In this document: positions 37,311-49,420 of the stretch, piece by piece | Layout: every line of letters starts with the position of its first letter | How positions within the stretch are numbered: position 1 is the first letter of the stretch | From: Trogon surrucura | Taxonomy: Eukaryota; Chordata; Aves; Trogoniformes; Trogonidae | Direction: 5' to 3' | Length of the DNA stretch: 64,000 nucleotides | Assembly (NCBI GenBank): GCA_020746105.1 | Contig: CM036629.1 | Coordinates: forward strand, 6,168,501 to 6,232,500 | Notes under the pieces: generated by a model | Told to the model about the DNA's origin: nothing | Seen by the model: the letters and a program-made list of their open reading frames with translations, nothing else | Databases searched by the model: none | Made by a program: the position numbers and the translations under genes

Positions 37311-38236
37311 AGATTCTGGATTCTAGCCAGGGGATTAGGTCCATCTGGCATGTAGGTGCTATGGGAGGTGTCCAGAGCTCTGTCCTGGGCTTCACAGCAG
37401 GCTCAGCTTTTAGCCCCTGACCAGGAATGCAGCAGGAGTGTAAGAAAGAAGGGTTTGTCCAGTTTTATAAGGAAAATAGTTCTTCTGTGACTGATATTTC
37501 TAGAGTAACTGTTTGTCCTCAGAAACTAGGAAAGTGTCTTTTCTCAGCGTCCCTGCCAGTGCCATGGAGAACTTCATTTCCTCCCAACCTGTGAGCTCCT
37601 TTTCCTCAGGTTGGCTGATGGAGCTGAATCCTGCTGAGCCAGCACTACCCAGCTGGGTGAAGGCACACGTGCCCCAAGGCGTTTTGCCCACAGGCTAGCG
37701 ATTCTGACCTATGGGATTGCCAGGGGGCTGATGTTTTGTACAAAGCATTGGACAACGATGCAAAGAGCAGGTGCAAAGGGTTGTACTGAAGGAGAACTCA
37801 TTTCCTTTTTCTTCCCTGGTTTCCAAAATATTGCTGTGTAACTGCTTTCAGTCCCCATATACCCGAATCACACAGATGTGTACGCAGATATGGATGCACA
37901 AGGAGGATTTGAATCAGTACATGCAACATTTTACCTTCTTTAATTGAATTTGGTGCACAGTTTTCTCCAGTTTGGGAATTTAGCTCCCTTCCCTGAAGCT
38001 GGAAGAAAATCCTGTAAGTTACTTAAAGATGTACTTTTAAGTTCTTGTTTTAATAGACTGACACATCATTTTTGACAAGATCTTGAAATCACTATTTTCC
38101 CCCAAACAAAAGAGTCACTTGTGTATTCTTGCTGTACTTTTGCTTCCTTCCCAGCCTCTCTGTGTGGTACCAGTTAGAAACAGAAACAATCCCCAGCATC
38201 TGTCATTTCACTAACAGTGGCATTCAGAGCTGAAGC

Positions 38237-38253
38237 AAAAAAAAAAAAAAAAA
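38237..38253. repeat. A17 homopolymer
   Basis: A pure run of 17 A between unique flanks. GCTGAAGCA occurs on both sides (38230-38238 and again just after the run), which could be a small duplication around the tract. Confidence 0.75.
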
Positions 38254-38400
38254 TCTTTGCTGAAGCAACATCTTGCAGTCACATAACACCCATGCTAATA
38301 TCTTGATATGTTACTTGCTGATTTTAAGGAACATGTTTGTTTATTTTTTGACTTATTTAGTGCTATACAGCCTAAGGCATTTATTCATATAACTTTTAAA

Positions 38401-38960
38401 GTTGCTTCATTTGCAACAAGTTTCACGTAAAGATCATATTAATTAGGTCCTACACCTAAAGTTCATCTTAATTAGCATTGTTTCTTTCCCTGAGGTTCTA
38501 GTAATTTGTTAGAATTCAACATGGATGTTTTGGAGCGCTTACGGAGTGATAATTAGCCAATTGTTCTTATTTCCGTTGCCTTTAACATGAGCAGGATTAG
38601 GCCTGCAAACCACTGTGTGTAACTTGACACAACCGTGGCTATTTCATTAAACATTTTAATAAATCTCTCTCACATAAATACCCATAAAGGCTCACATGCA
38701 TGTGCACATCCGATCCCATTCTAAATAAGGAGAATAATTCTGCTGTGACAGTTGTCTCTCATGTACCGTTTATTTTACCCATGTAAATTAATTTACTTGT
38801 TTTCAATAACCATTCACATATTCCACTTCATTTCACAACTAATTCCTGAGATTGGTTTGAGAGTCAGCTATTATCTTTTTAGACATACGTATCTTCATAT
38901 TTTTTGTTGCCGCAGCTGAGCTTGGTTCTTTATGTAACATTAAAACGAGTCCTATATCCT
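38401..38960. promoter_or_regulatory. Strong candidate conserved non-coding element
   Basis: This long AT-rich, repeat-free block has closely spaced homeodomain-type cores: ATATTAATTAGGTCC, CATCTTAATTAGC, GTGATAATTAGCCAATTG (38546-38563), TTTTAATAAATC and TGTAAATTAATTTAC (a near-perfect palindrome around 38783-38797). CCAATTG and TTATTTCCG motifs lie between them. Frames are closed throughout. This is the texture of vertebrate conserved enhancers, but conservation itself cannot be seen from one sequence. Confidence 0.38.
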
Positions 38961-41900
38961 TAAATAGGACTATACAGATAAAATAGGTTGCTCTTTTAGT
39001 GGAACAAATGCTTCAGACTGAAGTTGTGTGAGGTTATGATTACAGCTGTACAAGAGTGGTGTTGTATTGTTTGGAATTTATTTTTGCTGAGTACGGGAAA
39101 TTAGTTCAAGTGCTACAGAAACCCTGTAAAACTAGCGTATGAAAATGTTTCCTATGACAAAGCACAGACACTTAATACAGCAACATATGGCATCGTATCT
39201 TCCCTAGAATCACCTCGAGTAATTTCCAGACTACTGTATCACTGAGCTGTGTAGAAAATATTAGGATTTATATTTGGGGGATGGGGATTAGAATATTTAT
39301 GTATGAGAAGTGTCACTAACTATTACAACAATTGCAGCAGCAACAGGACCTTTGGAGAGATTTCTCAAAGTGTCCAAGTATTTAAAAATGAGATGGATGC
39401 ACAGATACCTTTTCAAAACCACTGAAGAAGTCTTAATAGACTAAGTGGCTTTTGCAGCTCTAGACACCTTCTAGACATCTTCACAAAGCTGGACCTTGTC
39501 TGCAGATGTGTAAAGCATTCTGCTGATTAAGTGCAGTCTGCAAGAAAGGTCTGGGTTTGGGTTTGAGGGATTTTTTTTTTTTTTTGCATAGCTTTGTTTT
39601 CAACATGAATTTTATATCTTTTTCCTAGGTAAGCACTCAGGAGAAAGCAGATGATTTTCCTAGGCTCATTTCCAAATACCTGAGTTCTATATCTCAAAGG
39701 GATTGAGGTGTCAAACTGAACTCTGAATGCAGGTACCTAAGTCAGATTTAGTTTTGTCAGTTATGGCTGCTAAGAGAGGGTCAGATTCAGGATGACAGAA
39801 TGAGACCAGATAAGGCTTCTTTCTGTGTGTGTGTCGTCAGCCACCTGGAGATGTACTCAAGATTGCTTTGTTCTCGTTGCTCAAGTCACAGTCATATTTA
39901 GGATGCAGTGAAATGCGCTTCATTGCAGGCTGACAACAGAAGAAGGTAGCCAGGATGAAGGCCACGTTGCTGATGCTTTGCCATGAGGGCTAACAAAGCT
40001 GACGCTATCAGAGATGGTTAGCGTGTATTCATACACATTGCCACCTCCCTCCTGATGGCGCAGCCAGTGTGCCCTACAGACCTGGGGAAGCAGTACCCTG
40101 CCTCTTCCCCTGCTCCGCTGAAGCATGACCACTGCTGCATGGGGAGAAGGTGCTGCAGATGCTCCACACTGCTCCCCCCATGTCGCTCTGACCGAGGGCA
40201 ACCACATGCTAACCACACTAACCACACGATCACTTTCCCGTCCCTTTACACCCTGGGGAGTTTGAAATCGCTGTGTGTAGGAGGCCACGCTTCTGTCTTT
40301 GCTGGTTTTTTGTCTCGGAAATGCCCACCTTGGCCATTCATGCTGCAGCTGACTGTTGTCGTGTAGGCTTTTGTGCGTTAGTTAATGAGGGCCTTGCATT
40401 GGACTTTCCAGGGGAGGTGTTAAGAATATTGGTGTCGCTGCTGTAATGACCTTCGAAGTATCAGATGATGTCTTGCAGCTCCCCAAGGCGCTGCTCACAT
40501 TTGCTGAGCCCTGTCACTGCACTGGAGGCAATTGCAAAAGGTGGCTGTAGGCAGATTAGAAAAAAAGGGAGAGGGGTCATGGATAGGAAAGGAATGAGGT
40601 GTGATCAAGGTGCAAACCTAAAAATTATTTTTTATTTATTCTGGAGTTTAAATAGACGGGTACAATTGTATAGTGAGATGAGAGCACAGAATGCTAAATG
40701 TAAAACCTCAGGGCTGATGTACAAAGTGAGATTCCCTCTGTGGACTTGGCTGCGTGATTTTGAGCAGGAAAATTTAAGGCACTAGGTAGGCTGCAAGAGT
40801 GCCTTTCTCCTTTGGTCAGCAGAGAATGATAATTTCTCTCACTATGAGGCATTTAGCACTTTAGTTTATTGTCTTGAATTAGAAGAAAATTCTGCATTTT
40901 ATTTAGAGAGAAAAGTCATGTAATGACAGTAATTTTAAAGGGTATTAGGGCAGTGGAGGTGAAACCCTGGTGTATTTTTTCTCCCTATAACGCAATCTGA
41001 AAAGTCTCTTGACTGTGATTAAAATGTCTGAACTGGTTTAACAGAGCTTGATACACATCTAAAAGAGCAGTGAGGGTGGCACCAACCCTGCTGTTTCCCA
41101 TCAAATACCAAAAAAGGTGTAGAAGAGCCCCAGTCTCTGTTCCAAAAGTGAGTGTGCAGTTGGTGCAGTTTCCCACTGTAAATTTGAAGGTGGCACCACT
41201 CACACCTCCTGGGATCTGCTCGAACCTTGGGGAAAGACCCGATCAGGGAAAGCTGCTTTTTGTAAACAAAACTACAGCATGATTTTCCATCCCTGGTTCT
41301 GGAAGTAGAGCCGGTGCGTGGCACCTGCTGTTTTCCTCTATGTGGGGAATAGTTATGGATATTCCTGGCCCTACCAGCCTGTTAGGGGGTATTTTCTGGC
41401 TGGTGAGATGCTGTAAGTTGTCACTGGTACCAGCCAAATAAAATAAACCAGGGTCTTGTGAAGGCATAGTGGCCCACAATGCTTCTGAGGTACTTTGCAG
41501 ATTGCAAAGCACTTGGCACTGCTGACAGTAAGAGGCTGGATAGTTATCCTCAGCTTTCATAGATTTTTTTTCCTCTTTTAAACTATGATTTTCAAATGAA
41601 TTATTGCTTCCTATAGTGCTTCATGGTAATCTATTCATGTGACGCTGGCTCAAGACACTCTAGAAATAATTTATTCCCAGACATATTAATTTAAGTCTGT
41701 CTCTGCATTCACTTCACTAAAGCACAACATAGGCATGTTCCCTATGAGCTTCTGGAGTAGGAAAAAGAGCTTTCTGGCAGAGAGATTTGGACCCTTTCAG
41801 TAAGATTGCACTTAAATGCCTAATAGGGATTTCAGAGATTCAGACCTTTGAAGGGTGGAAATAATCAATTTGTGTGAAAAGATGGAGACCTGGTGCTGGT

Positions 41901-44700
41901 ACACTGCTCCAGCATAGGCTGAGGTGCTGTCTCCTGTAACCTAGCAGGCATCCTTGGATAGAAATGCAGAGGAAACTTTTGGGCTAGAAAACATAGAAGT
42001 CAATGTAGTTGCAGCTGTTTGGTCTGGCAAAGAATTTGTGCCATAGTCGTTTTCCAGGAGTCTCAAGTGAAATCTATTGTACAACACTAAAATAGTTACC
42101 CCAAGGGTAAAGGTGGCCAGAAGAAAAGTGACAATCTTGTCATCCCAGTTTAACTGAGAAGTGACAAAGTTGTCGTTTCATTTCATTGGCATTTAATTTT
42201 GCCTGTTCACTAGTTCCTTCCTTGCACGTGGCTTTATTCTTTATAGACTTCTCCATGGAAAGCAATATATACACAGAAGAATTTATCTTCTGTTTAGTTC
42301 CTTTTGCCTGTCTTGGTAATATAAATTTTAACTCTCAAAATTTTTCGGATGATATTAAGCATGTCAGCATGGTACGTGAAGATATAACTAAGAGTAATGG
42401 GATGAAACTGAGCCAAAGCAAATGTTGGCTCAATAGCAGGAGATGGTCTGCTGCTGAGGGCTGTTAGAGGAAGGTATAGTTTCCCAAGGCAAGTGATGGA
42501 AAAACCATCACTAGAGACATTTACAGCCAAAATGGGGAAAAAGTTTTGAAAATATATTTAAGGGGGCGAAAGTTTTCTCAAAGGATGTGGGGACTAAATG
42601 ATCTAACAGGTCCTACCTCACAGCTGCCCAGACAAGCTCACAGGGCCCTATCTCCTACCTCTGTGCATGCTAATACCGCAGGAGGCTGTTGCCGGGGTCT
42701 CTCGCCCTCTTTGCCACACTGGGATTTTGTCATGGCATTTGTCTGGCTTTCGCTTGTGAACGCTGTGGGATCAGAATTTTGGTGTGTAAGCCCTGGATTT
42801 TCCCATACCCCCTCCCCCTCCTTTGGGGATGGGGAGACACTGCCCTGCGGTGGGCAAGGTGGATACCCCCACGCCATACAAGAAATGTGTGATCTTCCCA
42901 GGCTGAGAGCTGAATTTCTAAGTCCAAGATGGGCAACCTGTCCTAAGCTTCCTCCACTGCTCTCCCTCCTCCTGTCCCTCCTAACACTGTGGCTGGAAGA
43001 CATTCAGAATTGGTGTTTCTCTAGCTCTGGACTTTTTTGTGGGAACAGCGTATGTGAATCACTGCTAGGCTCTTGCATTTTCAACAACTTTCCGACTGAA
43101 ATTTTAGCAGAGACGAAAGCGTTAAGCATACATCGGTAGAGTGGGTCCCAAATAATGAAAAATGCATAAGCCTAAGTCTTTTTTTCCTCCCTCCCTTTTA
43201 ATACAGAGCAGGTAAATTCCTAAATTCCATTTTCCTCTCTGGAGATTTACATACTGAATTTGTTTTAAGACAGAAGAGAGAGCTCTTCCTTAGTAGGTGG
43301 TTTTGTGCAGAACGCAGCTACACAATGCTTCCTCCCCCAAAAAAACAAACACCTAGCATTGCTCCAGTGTAACAGCAGATAAGGAACCAGCCTCTGAGAA
43401 AGGTAAAAGCAAGCTACCCCAGAGCCCCTTAGGAAAGTTAACCCCTTTGGAGGGAATTTGCAGAGCTCCCTGGTTAAAATCGCTCACAGCAGCCAGCCGT
43501 GCTGCTGACATACAGAGCTGGAGCAGTAACAGCTCATCTACTCAGCACCTGCCAGTGAACACTTGTTTCTGCCAAGAGTAACTTGGTACCAACTTCAATA
43601 ATATCACAATGTGGTATTTAAATAATTTGACAAGGCTATTTGGATAACTACCAGGAATTGCTCAAGTCAGTAATTTTCCTTTTGGGAGACTAAATTTGGA
43701 TCTGCATTTTCTCAAAGATAATATTGCGTCGTCCCATCTCTGAAAGAATTTTAAAGCATGAGAACATATATATACGTATATTAAATGGTAGGTTTTAACA
43801 CTGTGAACAAAAGACTGATAGTGAATCCCAGAGCAAGCAGGTCTGCTGACATCTCCATCCATCTGCCTGGCCCTGGTACCATCCTCTTCTGTTACCCTCA
43901 TCTGACTTAAAAAGATGCTGTTATTTGGACCGTGTGTGGACTGGTTGGGGCTTTTGCTCTTCAGAGGCAAGCCAATGGCTCTCTACGCCATGTCTTGCTT
44001 TAATTCCTCATTAGTCTGTCCTGGCATCACCTTGGGAAGGAGCTCCCAGGGCTGAAAGTTGCTCTGTGCCTCATGTGCTGCCCACACCACCTCCAGGTGA
44101 CTTGCACCTTACAAGCTGAAAAATGCAAGTCTAGACCAGAAACTAGAGAAACGCATGTAATTCTAACATCAAGTCTTGATATTCTCCAAAGGTTACTTTG
44201 CTCTGAGTTTTCACTGTGTATGAATATGTTTGTATAGGGGAGTATAAAAAATGTCCTTGTGTGTTTAAATTGAAGTGATTGATTACTTGAATCTTGGAGA
44301 AAATCTGTCAGAATGAGAGAGTCAGACTTTGTGACAAGGCTGCCAGGGCTTCGTCCACACCCTGGCACTTCCTACCCAGCTGAACACACGATTTTCCAAG
44401 TTGCCAGATGTGGCTTTATACAGTTGCGACTGTAGAATATTTCATAACCTGGTAACAAAAGGATTGGTATCAGCTGCATTAGGCTGGCAGAAGCCAGCCT
44501 GAATGAGGCTACAAGGTTGTGCTTCTGATTTCCTTGAAACGAATTTTCCTGATTGGAGTGTGTGGGCACTGGGTGTTCAGAGCCATCGCAGGCCCCACGT
44601 TCACCAACTGTCCAGATACACGCATGATGGATCTCCTGTAAGCTGGATGTGTGTTCCAACTGTGGCACCAGGCTATTAACCTCTGGGTATTTGCATTATT
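38961..44700. other. Gene-free sequence
   Basis: No gene could be supported. A T15 run is at 39571-39585. A 197-codon plus-strand frame at about 42.55-43.14 kb, the longest in the window, is faced by frames of 121 and 68 codons on the minus strand and by another in a second plus frame. Its protein has no recognised domain and no splice-flanked piece stands out. A GC pocket at about 40.0-40.25 kb behaves likewise. A short CATATATATACGTATA stretch lies near 43766. Confidence 0.55.
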
Positions 44701-44960
44701 AGTCAGTTTTCTAAATCCTTGGAGTTAAGTACAGAGACAGAAAAGATTTTCCATTTTATTGGAGCTTGAAGTTGTCTGGTATGAATTTTACAAAACATTC
44801 GAAATGCTTCACTTTCAGCCAATTTGCTACTCTGGCTATATTCTGCCTTATATCTTCACAGAAAATTACTTGCTGCCAGCTAAATACAGTATGTTGATGA
44901 CCTATTAATTTATGACATGCATTTGGAGCTGGGAACAAATTTATAAACAAACTTTAAGTT
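44701..44960. promoter_or_regulatory. Candidate conserved non-coding block
   Basis: Repeat-free AT-rich block with motifs such as CCATTTTATTGGAGC, CAGCCAATTTGC, ACCTATTAATTTATGAC and CATGCATTTGGA. A 64-codon minus-strand frame spans part of it, with no domain signal. Called on texture only. Confidence 0.27.
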
Positions 44961-45328
44961 CTTTTCCCTCTGTGAATTGTACCAGCATTTGTTTTAATTT
45001 CCCAGTAGTCATGCTTAATGTGTCAGAAGCTATGTTCGACTTCTTGTTTTCCTCCAAAAAGAAGTAAAAAAAAAAGGAGAAATAGCTAACTAAAGTTCAG
45101 CTCCTGTCAGGTATTATGAGCAATACTTTGAAATGAGGTATGAGTCCAAATAAAATATTTTAACTATGTAGTATATTACCAAAATCTGGAGGAGAAAACG
45201 TTTACTTACTAAACAATCATTTGAGCTGTAAACCTTATATTCACCAAGGTCCCTTGAAGTTAAACAGAGGAGAAATATCTATCAGCACATTTTAACAGAA
45301 AGCAGAAGTCCTTACTAGGTAGTATACA

Positions 45329-45367
45329 AGAAAAAAAAAAAAAAGAAAAAAGAAAAAGAAAAAAGAA
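45329..45367. repeat. A/G-rich simple repeat (A5G-like)
   Basis: G, A14, G, A6, G, A5, G, A6, G: an interrupted poly-A drifting to an AAAAAG-type microsatellite. All purine on this strand. Confidence 0.8.
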
Positions 45368-45489
45368 GCACAGCTTTTAAAGGTACTTTTCTCAAGTGAT
45401 GCAGGAAAATTTCCTCAAGCCAGTATGAAAATTAATATAGCTGTAGGTAATCTAAATTGTTGGCATTCATTTGATGCTACAGCAACCCT

Positions 45490-45545
45490 GGGACCAATCC
45501 TGGAAACCCTACTTCAATTAAGATTACTAAAGTCAACAGAATTCA
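45490..45545. mobile_element. Possible trace of ancient palindromic repeat
   Basis: GGACCAATCCTGGAAACCCT followed by ACTTCAATTAAGATTACTAA and AGTCAACAG resembles a widespread old repeat in which TCCTGCAAACCTTACTCA-like sequence precedes a GAAGTCAATGGGA-like core. Diverged. Confidence 0.35.
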
Positions 45546-46840
45546 ACGCAAGAGCGTAGCTGCGGGACAGCGTAGCGGGGCAGCCCAAGGGCTGCTGCTG
45601 GGGCTTGTGCCTCCACCATGGTCCTGGTCCTGCTCTGGTTCCACTGCTTCCAGCCCTGTTAAAGATGGTTTTCTCCTTCTGCAAAGATCCTAATTATTTG
45701 CTCATGTGCCACATCCTTCAGCAGCTTCCCATGAGGCGTATTTCTCATGCAAGGAAAAAAATGTGTGGAGAGAAGGGATTTTCCAGGTAGTTCTGTGACT
45801 GAGGATTGTTCCCTTGCTGGACCCACCTGCAAGTTGGGACAGAAGTTTTGCAACTGGAGATGAAATGATATTTAGGTGAAGACTGGTGGCTGAGGCACAT
45901 GGGATGTATCCGGGGTATATCCTTTAAGTGGGTTTTTATGCTGGGGTTTATGTAGTGCAAGAAATGCTTAGGTCAGCCCCCAGCACAGGAACTTAAGCAC
46001 GAAGGTGCACTTTTAGCTGCCAAAAATCCAGCGTTTAATCAATCCTCCAGGGAGATCGAGACTTTTGTCCAAATCCAACATGTTTCTGCCAGAGAAGCAC
46101 CATTAGAAAAGCATAGCATGTATGGTATAGAAGAAGGAAAGACTCTCCTTTGTTCTATTTTGGGTTTTTTTCACTAAAAAATACATACTTTCTCACGTCC
46201 ACTGAAGGGGTTTATGACTCTTAATTCTTGGGGAAAATATACCCTTTTCTCCCATTTGTTGCAGGCCTTGAGGTCCCTGTGAGGGCTGAGCCAAGCCCTG
46301 CATGTCTCCAAGGCATCTCACACCTACCAGCCAACACTGTGTCCTGGCCCATCCCGTGAGACTCAAAGAGGAGAAGTAGAGACAAGCACCCAAAGCTGGC
46401 CACCTACATTCCCATCTCATAACTTCAGGAGCCATATTGACCATTTTCTGGCTGTTTGCAGCCACGTTGATCAGCAGAGACTGAGCCCTGGTGTTTCTGG
46501 ACCACCTTTTGCCCACCAGACTATTCCCAGAGTGGAGGACACACTCTCACAGTAGAGCTCACAGTGCATCACTCTAGCTACACAATGAAGTCTCATGAGG
46601 GCCAAAGATCTAGCCAGCACAGTTGATTTTTTATGAGTTTGACAAACTGTTTGTTGTGAATTGTATTTGTTAGGCAATTAGCTTGGTTGCAACCCCCTTC
46701 AGGCTTCTCAGTATTGCCAGGATGGTTGCGATACACAATTTCCAGCCTGTGAATTACTTTGGAAGGGGATCAGTTTGAATAGCCCTGTGTTGTCTGAGTG
46801 AGTTTTTTTAAAGTTAGATGGCAACATAGAAAAACTGCCT

Positions 46841-46886
46841 GCATTTAAGAGTGAAATTTTAGCGCATTTAAGAATGAAATTTTAGC
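46841..46886. repeat. Tandem duplication, 2 x 23 bp
   Basis: Two adjacent 23-base units, GCATTTAAGA[G/A]TGAAATTTTAGC without the bracketed difference, sit head to tail with one mismatch (G to A at the eleventh base). This is a recent or conserved local duplication. Confidence 0.9.
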
Positions 46887-47580
46887 ACATTTGGGGGAAG
46901 AAAATGTCTTCCTTCAGTTTTTTCAGATCGCCAGGAGGTTTTGTGAGGATTGTCAGACACTGTTTTTAACAACCAGCCACATACCCACTTACTGTACAAA
47001 AAAAAAATAAATTGCAGATCATTTCTTTATTTCCTCTCTTGACCACATCCTCCATCTTCTCTTAGGAATTAATAAAGCTCATCTGTACAAAATAGAAAAC
47101 TCACTAGGCAGTTCATTCTGCTCTGCTGCTGCTCACTCAACTGTTTTTTCATACTACAGGCACCCATTGCTGTCCTGATTCTATCTACCACATTTTGCCT
47201 TTGTTACAACTTGTTGTGGGGCCCTCCTCAGTTATTAAATCACTGGATCATTCCCTCTATATGTTAATACCAAACTAACTGAAAGGAAGGAAAAAAAAAC
47301 CCAAACAGCAGCCAGTAGCACATGATCTGTCCTTCGAGCCTTTGTTAGTTATGGGTGAAAACAAACCTCAGCCCAGCCTAACCTTTGTGCTCTTGAAAGC
47401 CATCCCTGTATTCCCTGAGCCTCCTCCGCCACCGCTGCACCACCGCCCGCGGTCCTCCAGGGAGCTGTCAGCGTCCTTATTCATTGAGGAGCCCAACTAA
47501 TAGGAACCATCCACCTGCTCCAGGGTGACTCTGTCTCTCCCCACTGCGATGCTTGCCGGGATGTGATCCTTGCCTGTTGT

Positions 47581-47850
47581 CATGACCTTGTTTTATTGGA
47601 TGTTCTAATAGAAGCTGAAATGGATATTAGCTGTAATTACTCATTCCACAAGATTCTGTAGGTCACTCTTTGTACCAGAGTTGAGAACCTTCATTGTCTA
47701 CATTGCTTAAATTACTGAACATTGTGCCATCAGTTCTGAATTAGTGCTCATTAATGAGCCTGTGGTTCGAGAAATTCCCTATTTATTATTCAGAGGCCAA
47801 GTATAATTCAGGCAGCTGCAATGCAACACTACTTGCCTGACTTTTGATCT
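47581..47850. promoter_or_regulatory. Strong candidate conserved non-coding element with homeodomain palindrome
   Basis: This repeat-free block holds GGATATTAGCTGTAATTACT, CATTGCTTAAATTACTG, TTCTGAATTAGTGCTC and a perfect 14-base palindrome, GCTCATTAATGAGC, at 47746-47759. Paired TAAT/ATTA half-sites are the classic target of homeodomain dimers. CTATTTATTATTCAG and GTATAATTCAGGCAGCTGCA (an E-box, CAGCTG) follow. No open frame of note. Density of such sites fits a developmental enhancer. Confidence 0.42.
47746..47759. promoter_or_regulatory. Perfect palindromic homeodomain-type site
   Basis: GCTCATTAATGAGC is identical on both strands and centred on TTAA with overlapping ATTA and TAAT cores. 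Homeodomain proteins recognise TAAT cores; which protein binds cannot be told from the sequence. Confidence 0.4.
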
Positions 47851-48006
47851 GTGATGGAAAGGCCTGATTTTGGCTTTATGTGGAGTTTAGGGGGTCTATT
47901 TATGCAGGAGGAAGGCATATAGCAAGCAAAGAGGAACAGATTTTTTTTCCTTCCTAGCCTGAAATCTCTTTCTTGGGTATCAGACTCTTTACAATAAAGC
48001 AAACCC

Positions 48007-48023
48007 TTTTTTTTTTTTTTTTT
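48007..48023. repeat. T17 homopolymer
   Basis: A pure run of 17 T. Confidence 0.8.
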
Positions 48024-48134
48024 GGATGAACTAATATCTACTTGGTTACTGAGTGGATAATTCCAAGATCATATTAAATTTCTCTATAATCCTGGAGATG
48101 ACTGGCCACTGTATTAAACCCCTGCATTAAATAC

Positions 48135-48201
48135 TCTCTTCCTCTGTCTTTCACTTTTGCACCTGCTCCTTCTCTGCTCTTTCTCTCTCTCTTTCTCTCC
48201 T
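48135..48201. repeat. Pyrimidine-rich (CT)n tract
   Basis: Mostly C/T with a (TC)5-like core near 48182-48190. A shorter relative in style of the 36.74-36.93 kb tract. Confidence 0.7.
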
Positions 48202-48943
48202 GAGCACACAAATCCCAAGCACTGACGCGTTGTCGCAGACTACTAGTCCCCACTATTTTAAGCTATAATTATCTCCTTTATGTTTTCTAACACTTCTCCA
48301 AAAGGTTAAGTAGTATTGAATTCAGTGTGCAGCGCAGCTGAGTGGCACCCTAGGAAGCAGGGCCAGCAATGCGGCGGGCCCATCCGTGGTGGCCAGAGGA
48401 CAGGCTTCACCTGCAACAACATCCCTGACCGGTCCTACCCGGGGACACTTCAGTCCCTTCGCGTTGCACCCTTTGGCCCCACCAGCGATACGTTTGGCTG
48501 CAAACAACCTTATGGGGAAACAGATATTGTCATGCATTTTGAAGGGTGGAGAGGAATCTGGATGAGGAGAATCTTTCCTGCAAGGAGTGCCTGAAGATGT
48601 TCAGTGTTTTTTTTGGGGAGGGTTTGCTAATCAATGCTGGCAGCACTCAGAGGGTGAGGGAGCCAGGAGGGAACAGACACCCTTGCAGCATCACCGCTTG
48701 GCTCAGTGCAGCAGAGCATTTCCGGGGATCTGCGGTTCATGACTGAGCATTTCTTGTGTCGGTAATTAACACAAATATCAATGGGATAACAGCATGGGTG
48801 GAGATAAAGCTGGGTCTAAGACAATGATGGCTTAAAGGAGCACATCCTGCAAATAAGCCAACAGACCGTGCGGCTGCCCTGTTTTCTAAGGAGAAAGCAA
48901 AGACAGCACTGGCTGCCTCTGAAGAGAGACTAAATGCTATAGC

Positions 48944-48963
48944 TTTTTTTTGAAAAAAAAAAA
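48944..48963. repeat. T8-G-A11 mini palindrome
   Basis: Eight T, one G and eleven A form a perfect 8-bp foldback, followed by an A/C-rich CCCCACAAAC stretch. Confidence 0.8.
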
Positions 48964-49420
48964 CCCCACAAACACCTAGTTTTGTGAGTTTTGAAATCAG
49001 ATTCATGAAATTTTTACTATGCAAACCCCAAGAATATTTAATAAAATGGCCGAGATCTCCAGAGTTTCTTCTTGCTGTGCTCTGGCAATACCAGCATTAG
49101 TTTTCACCATTTTTTGACTTGAAAATGGAGCACGCTTGTTTTCTTGGCCAAACCACTGTTTCGTTTAGGCAACATTTCACACATAATTATCTGTGGGGAA
49201 TGGGGAACTTTCAGAGGAAGAGTCAAATTAGCAATTTTAATGCTAGAAAATTCTTGAAGAAGTGCAGCTTGGGTAATTGATAGAGACCTAATCTTTACAA
49301 GTTATAGCAGTCTTTGAAGAATCCCCAGCATATTTAACTTTATTCTGTAATTGTATGCTCAGGCTCTGAAGATATCTTAAGACTTGCTATTTATCTGCCT
49401 GGTGAGGCGCAACACTTTCT

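Larger units (their letters stand above)
36931..38400. other. Gene-free sequence
   Basis: No gene was seen. It contains one degraded palindromic repeat copy and a run of 17 A (both listed separately). Open frames are about 60 codons. Confidence 0.6.
44961..47580. other. Gene-free sequence with simple repeats
   Basis: No gene was seen. It contains an A/G-rich tract, a trace of the palindromic repeat family and a short tandem duplication (listed separately). A small CpG-bearing pocket at about 47425-47475 is too short to be called an island. Confidence 0.6.
47851..49420. other. Gene-free sequence
   Basis: It contains a T17 run and a pyrimidine tract (listed separately), then a mildly GC-rich pocket at 48.32-48.50 kb with several CpGs and opposing open frames of 92 and 71 codons without domain signal. 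The rest is ordinary. Confidence 0.6.

Noticed and set aside
42546..43139. Longest open frame in the window, 197 codons, plus strand
   Set aside because: It is overlapped by open frames on the minus strand and in another plus frame, lies in a mildly GC-rich pocket, has no recognisable domain and no exon-like borders. Length alone is not enough in 64 kb.
47763..47779. GGTTCGAGAAATTCC, resembling a tRNA T-arm
   Set aside because: No anticodon arm, D arm or acceptor pairing at the right distances.
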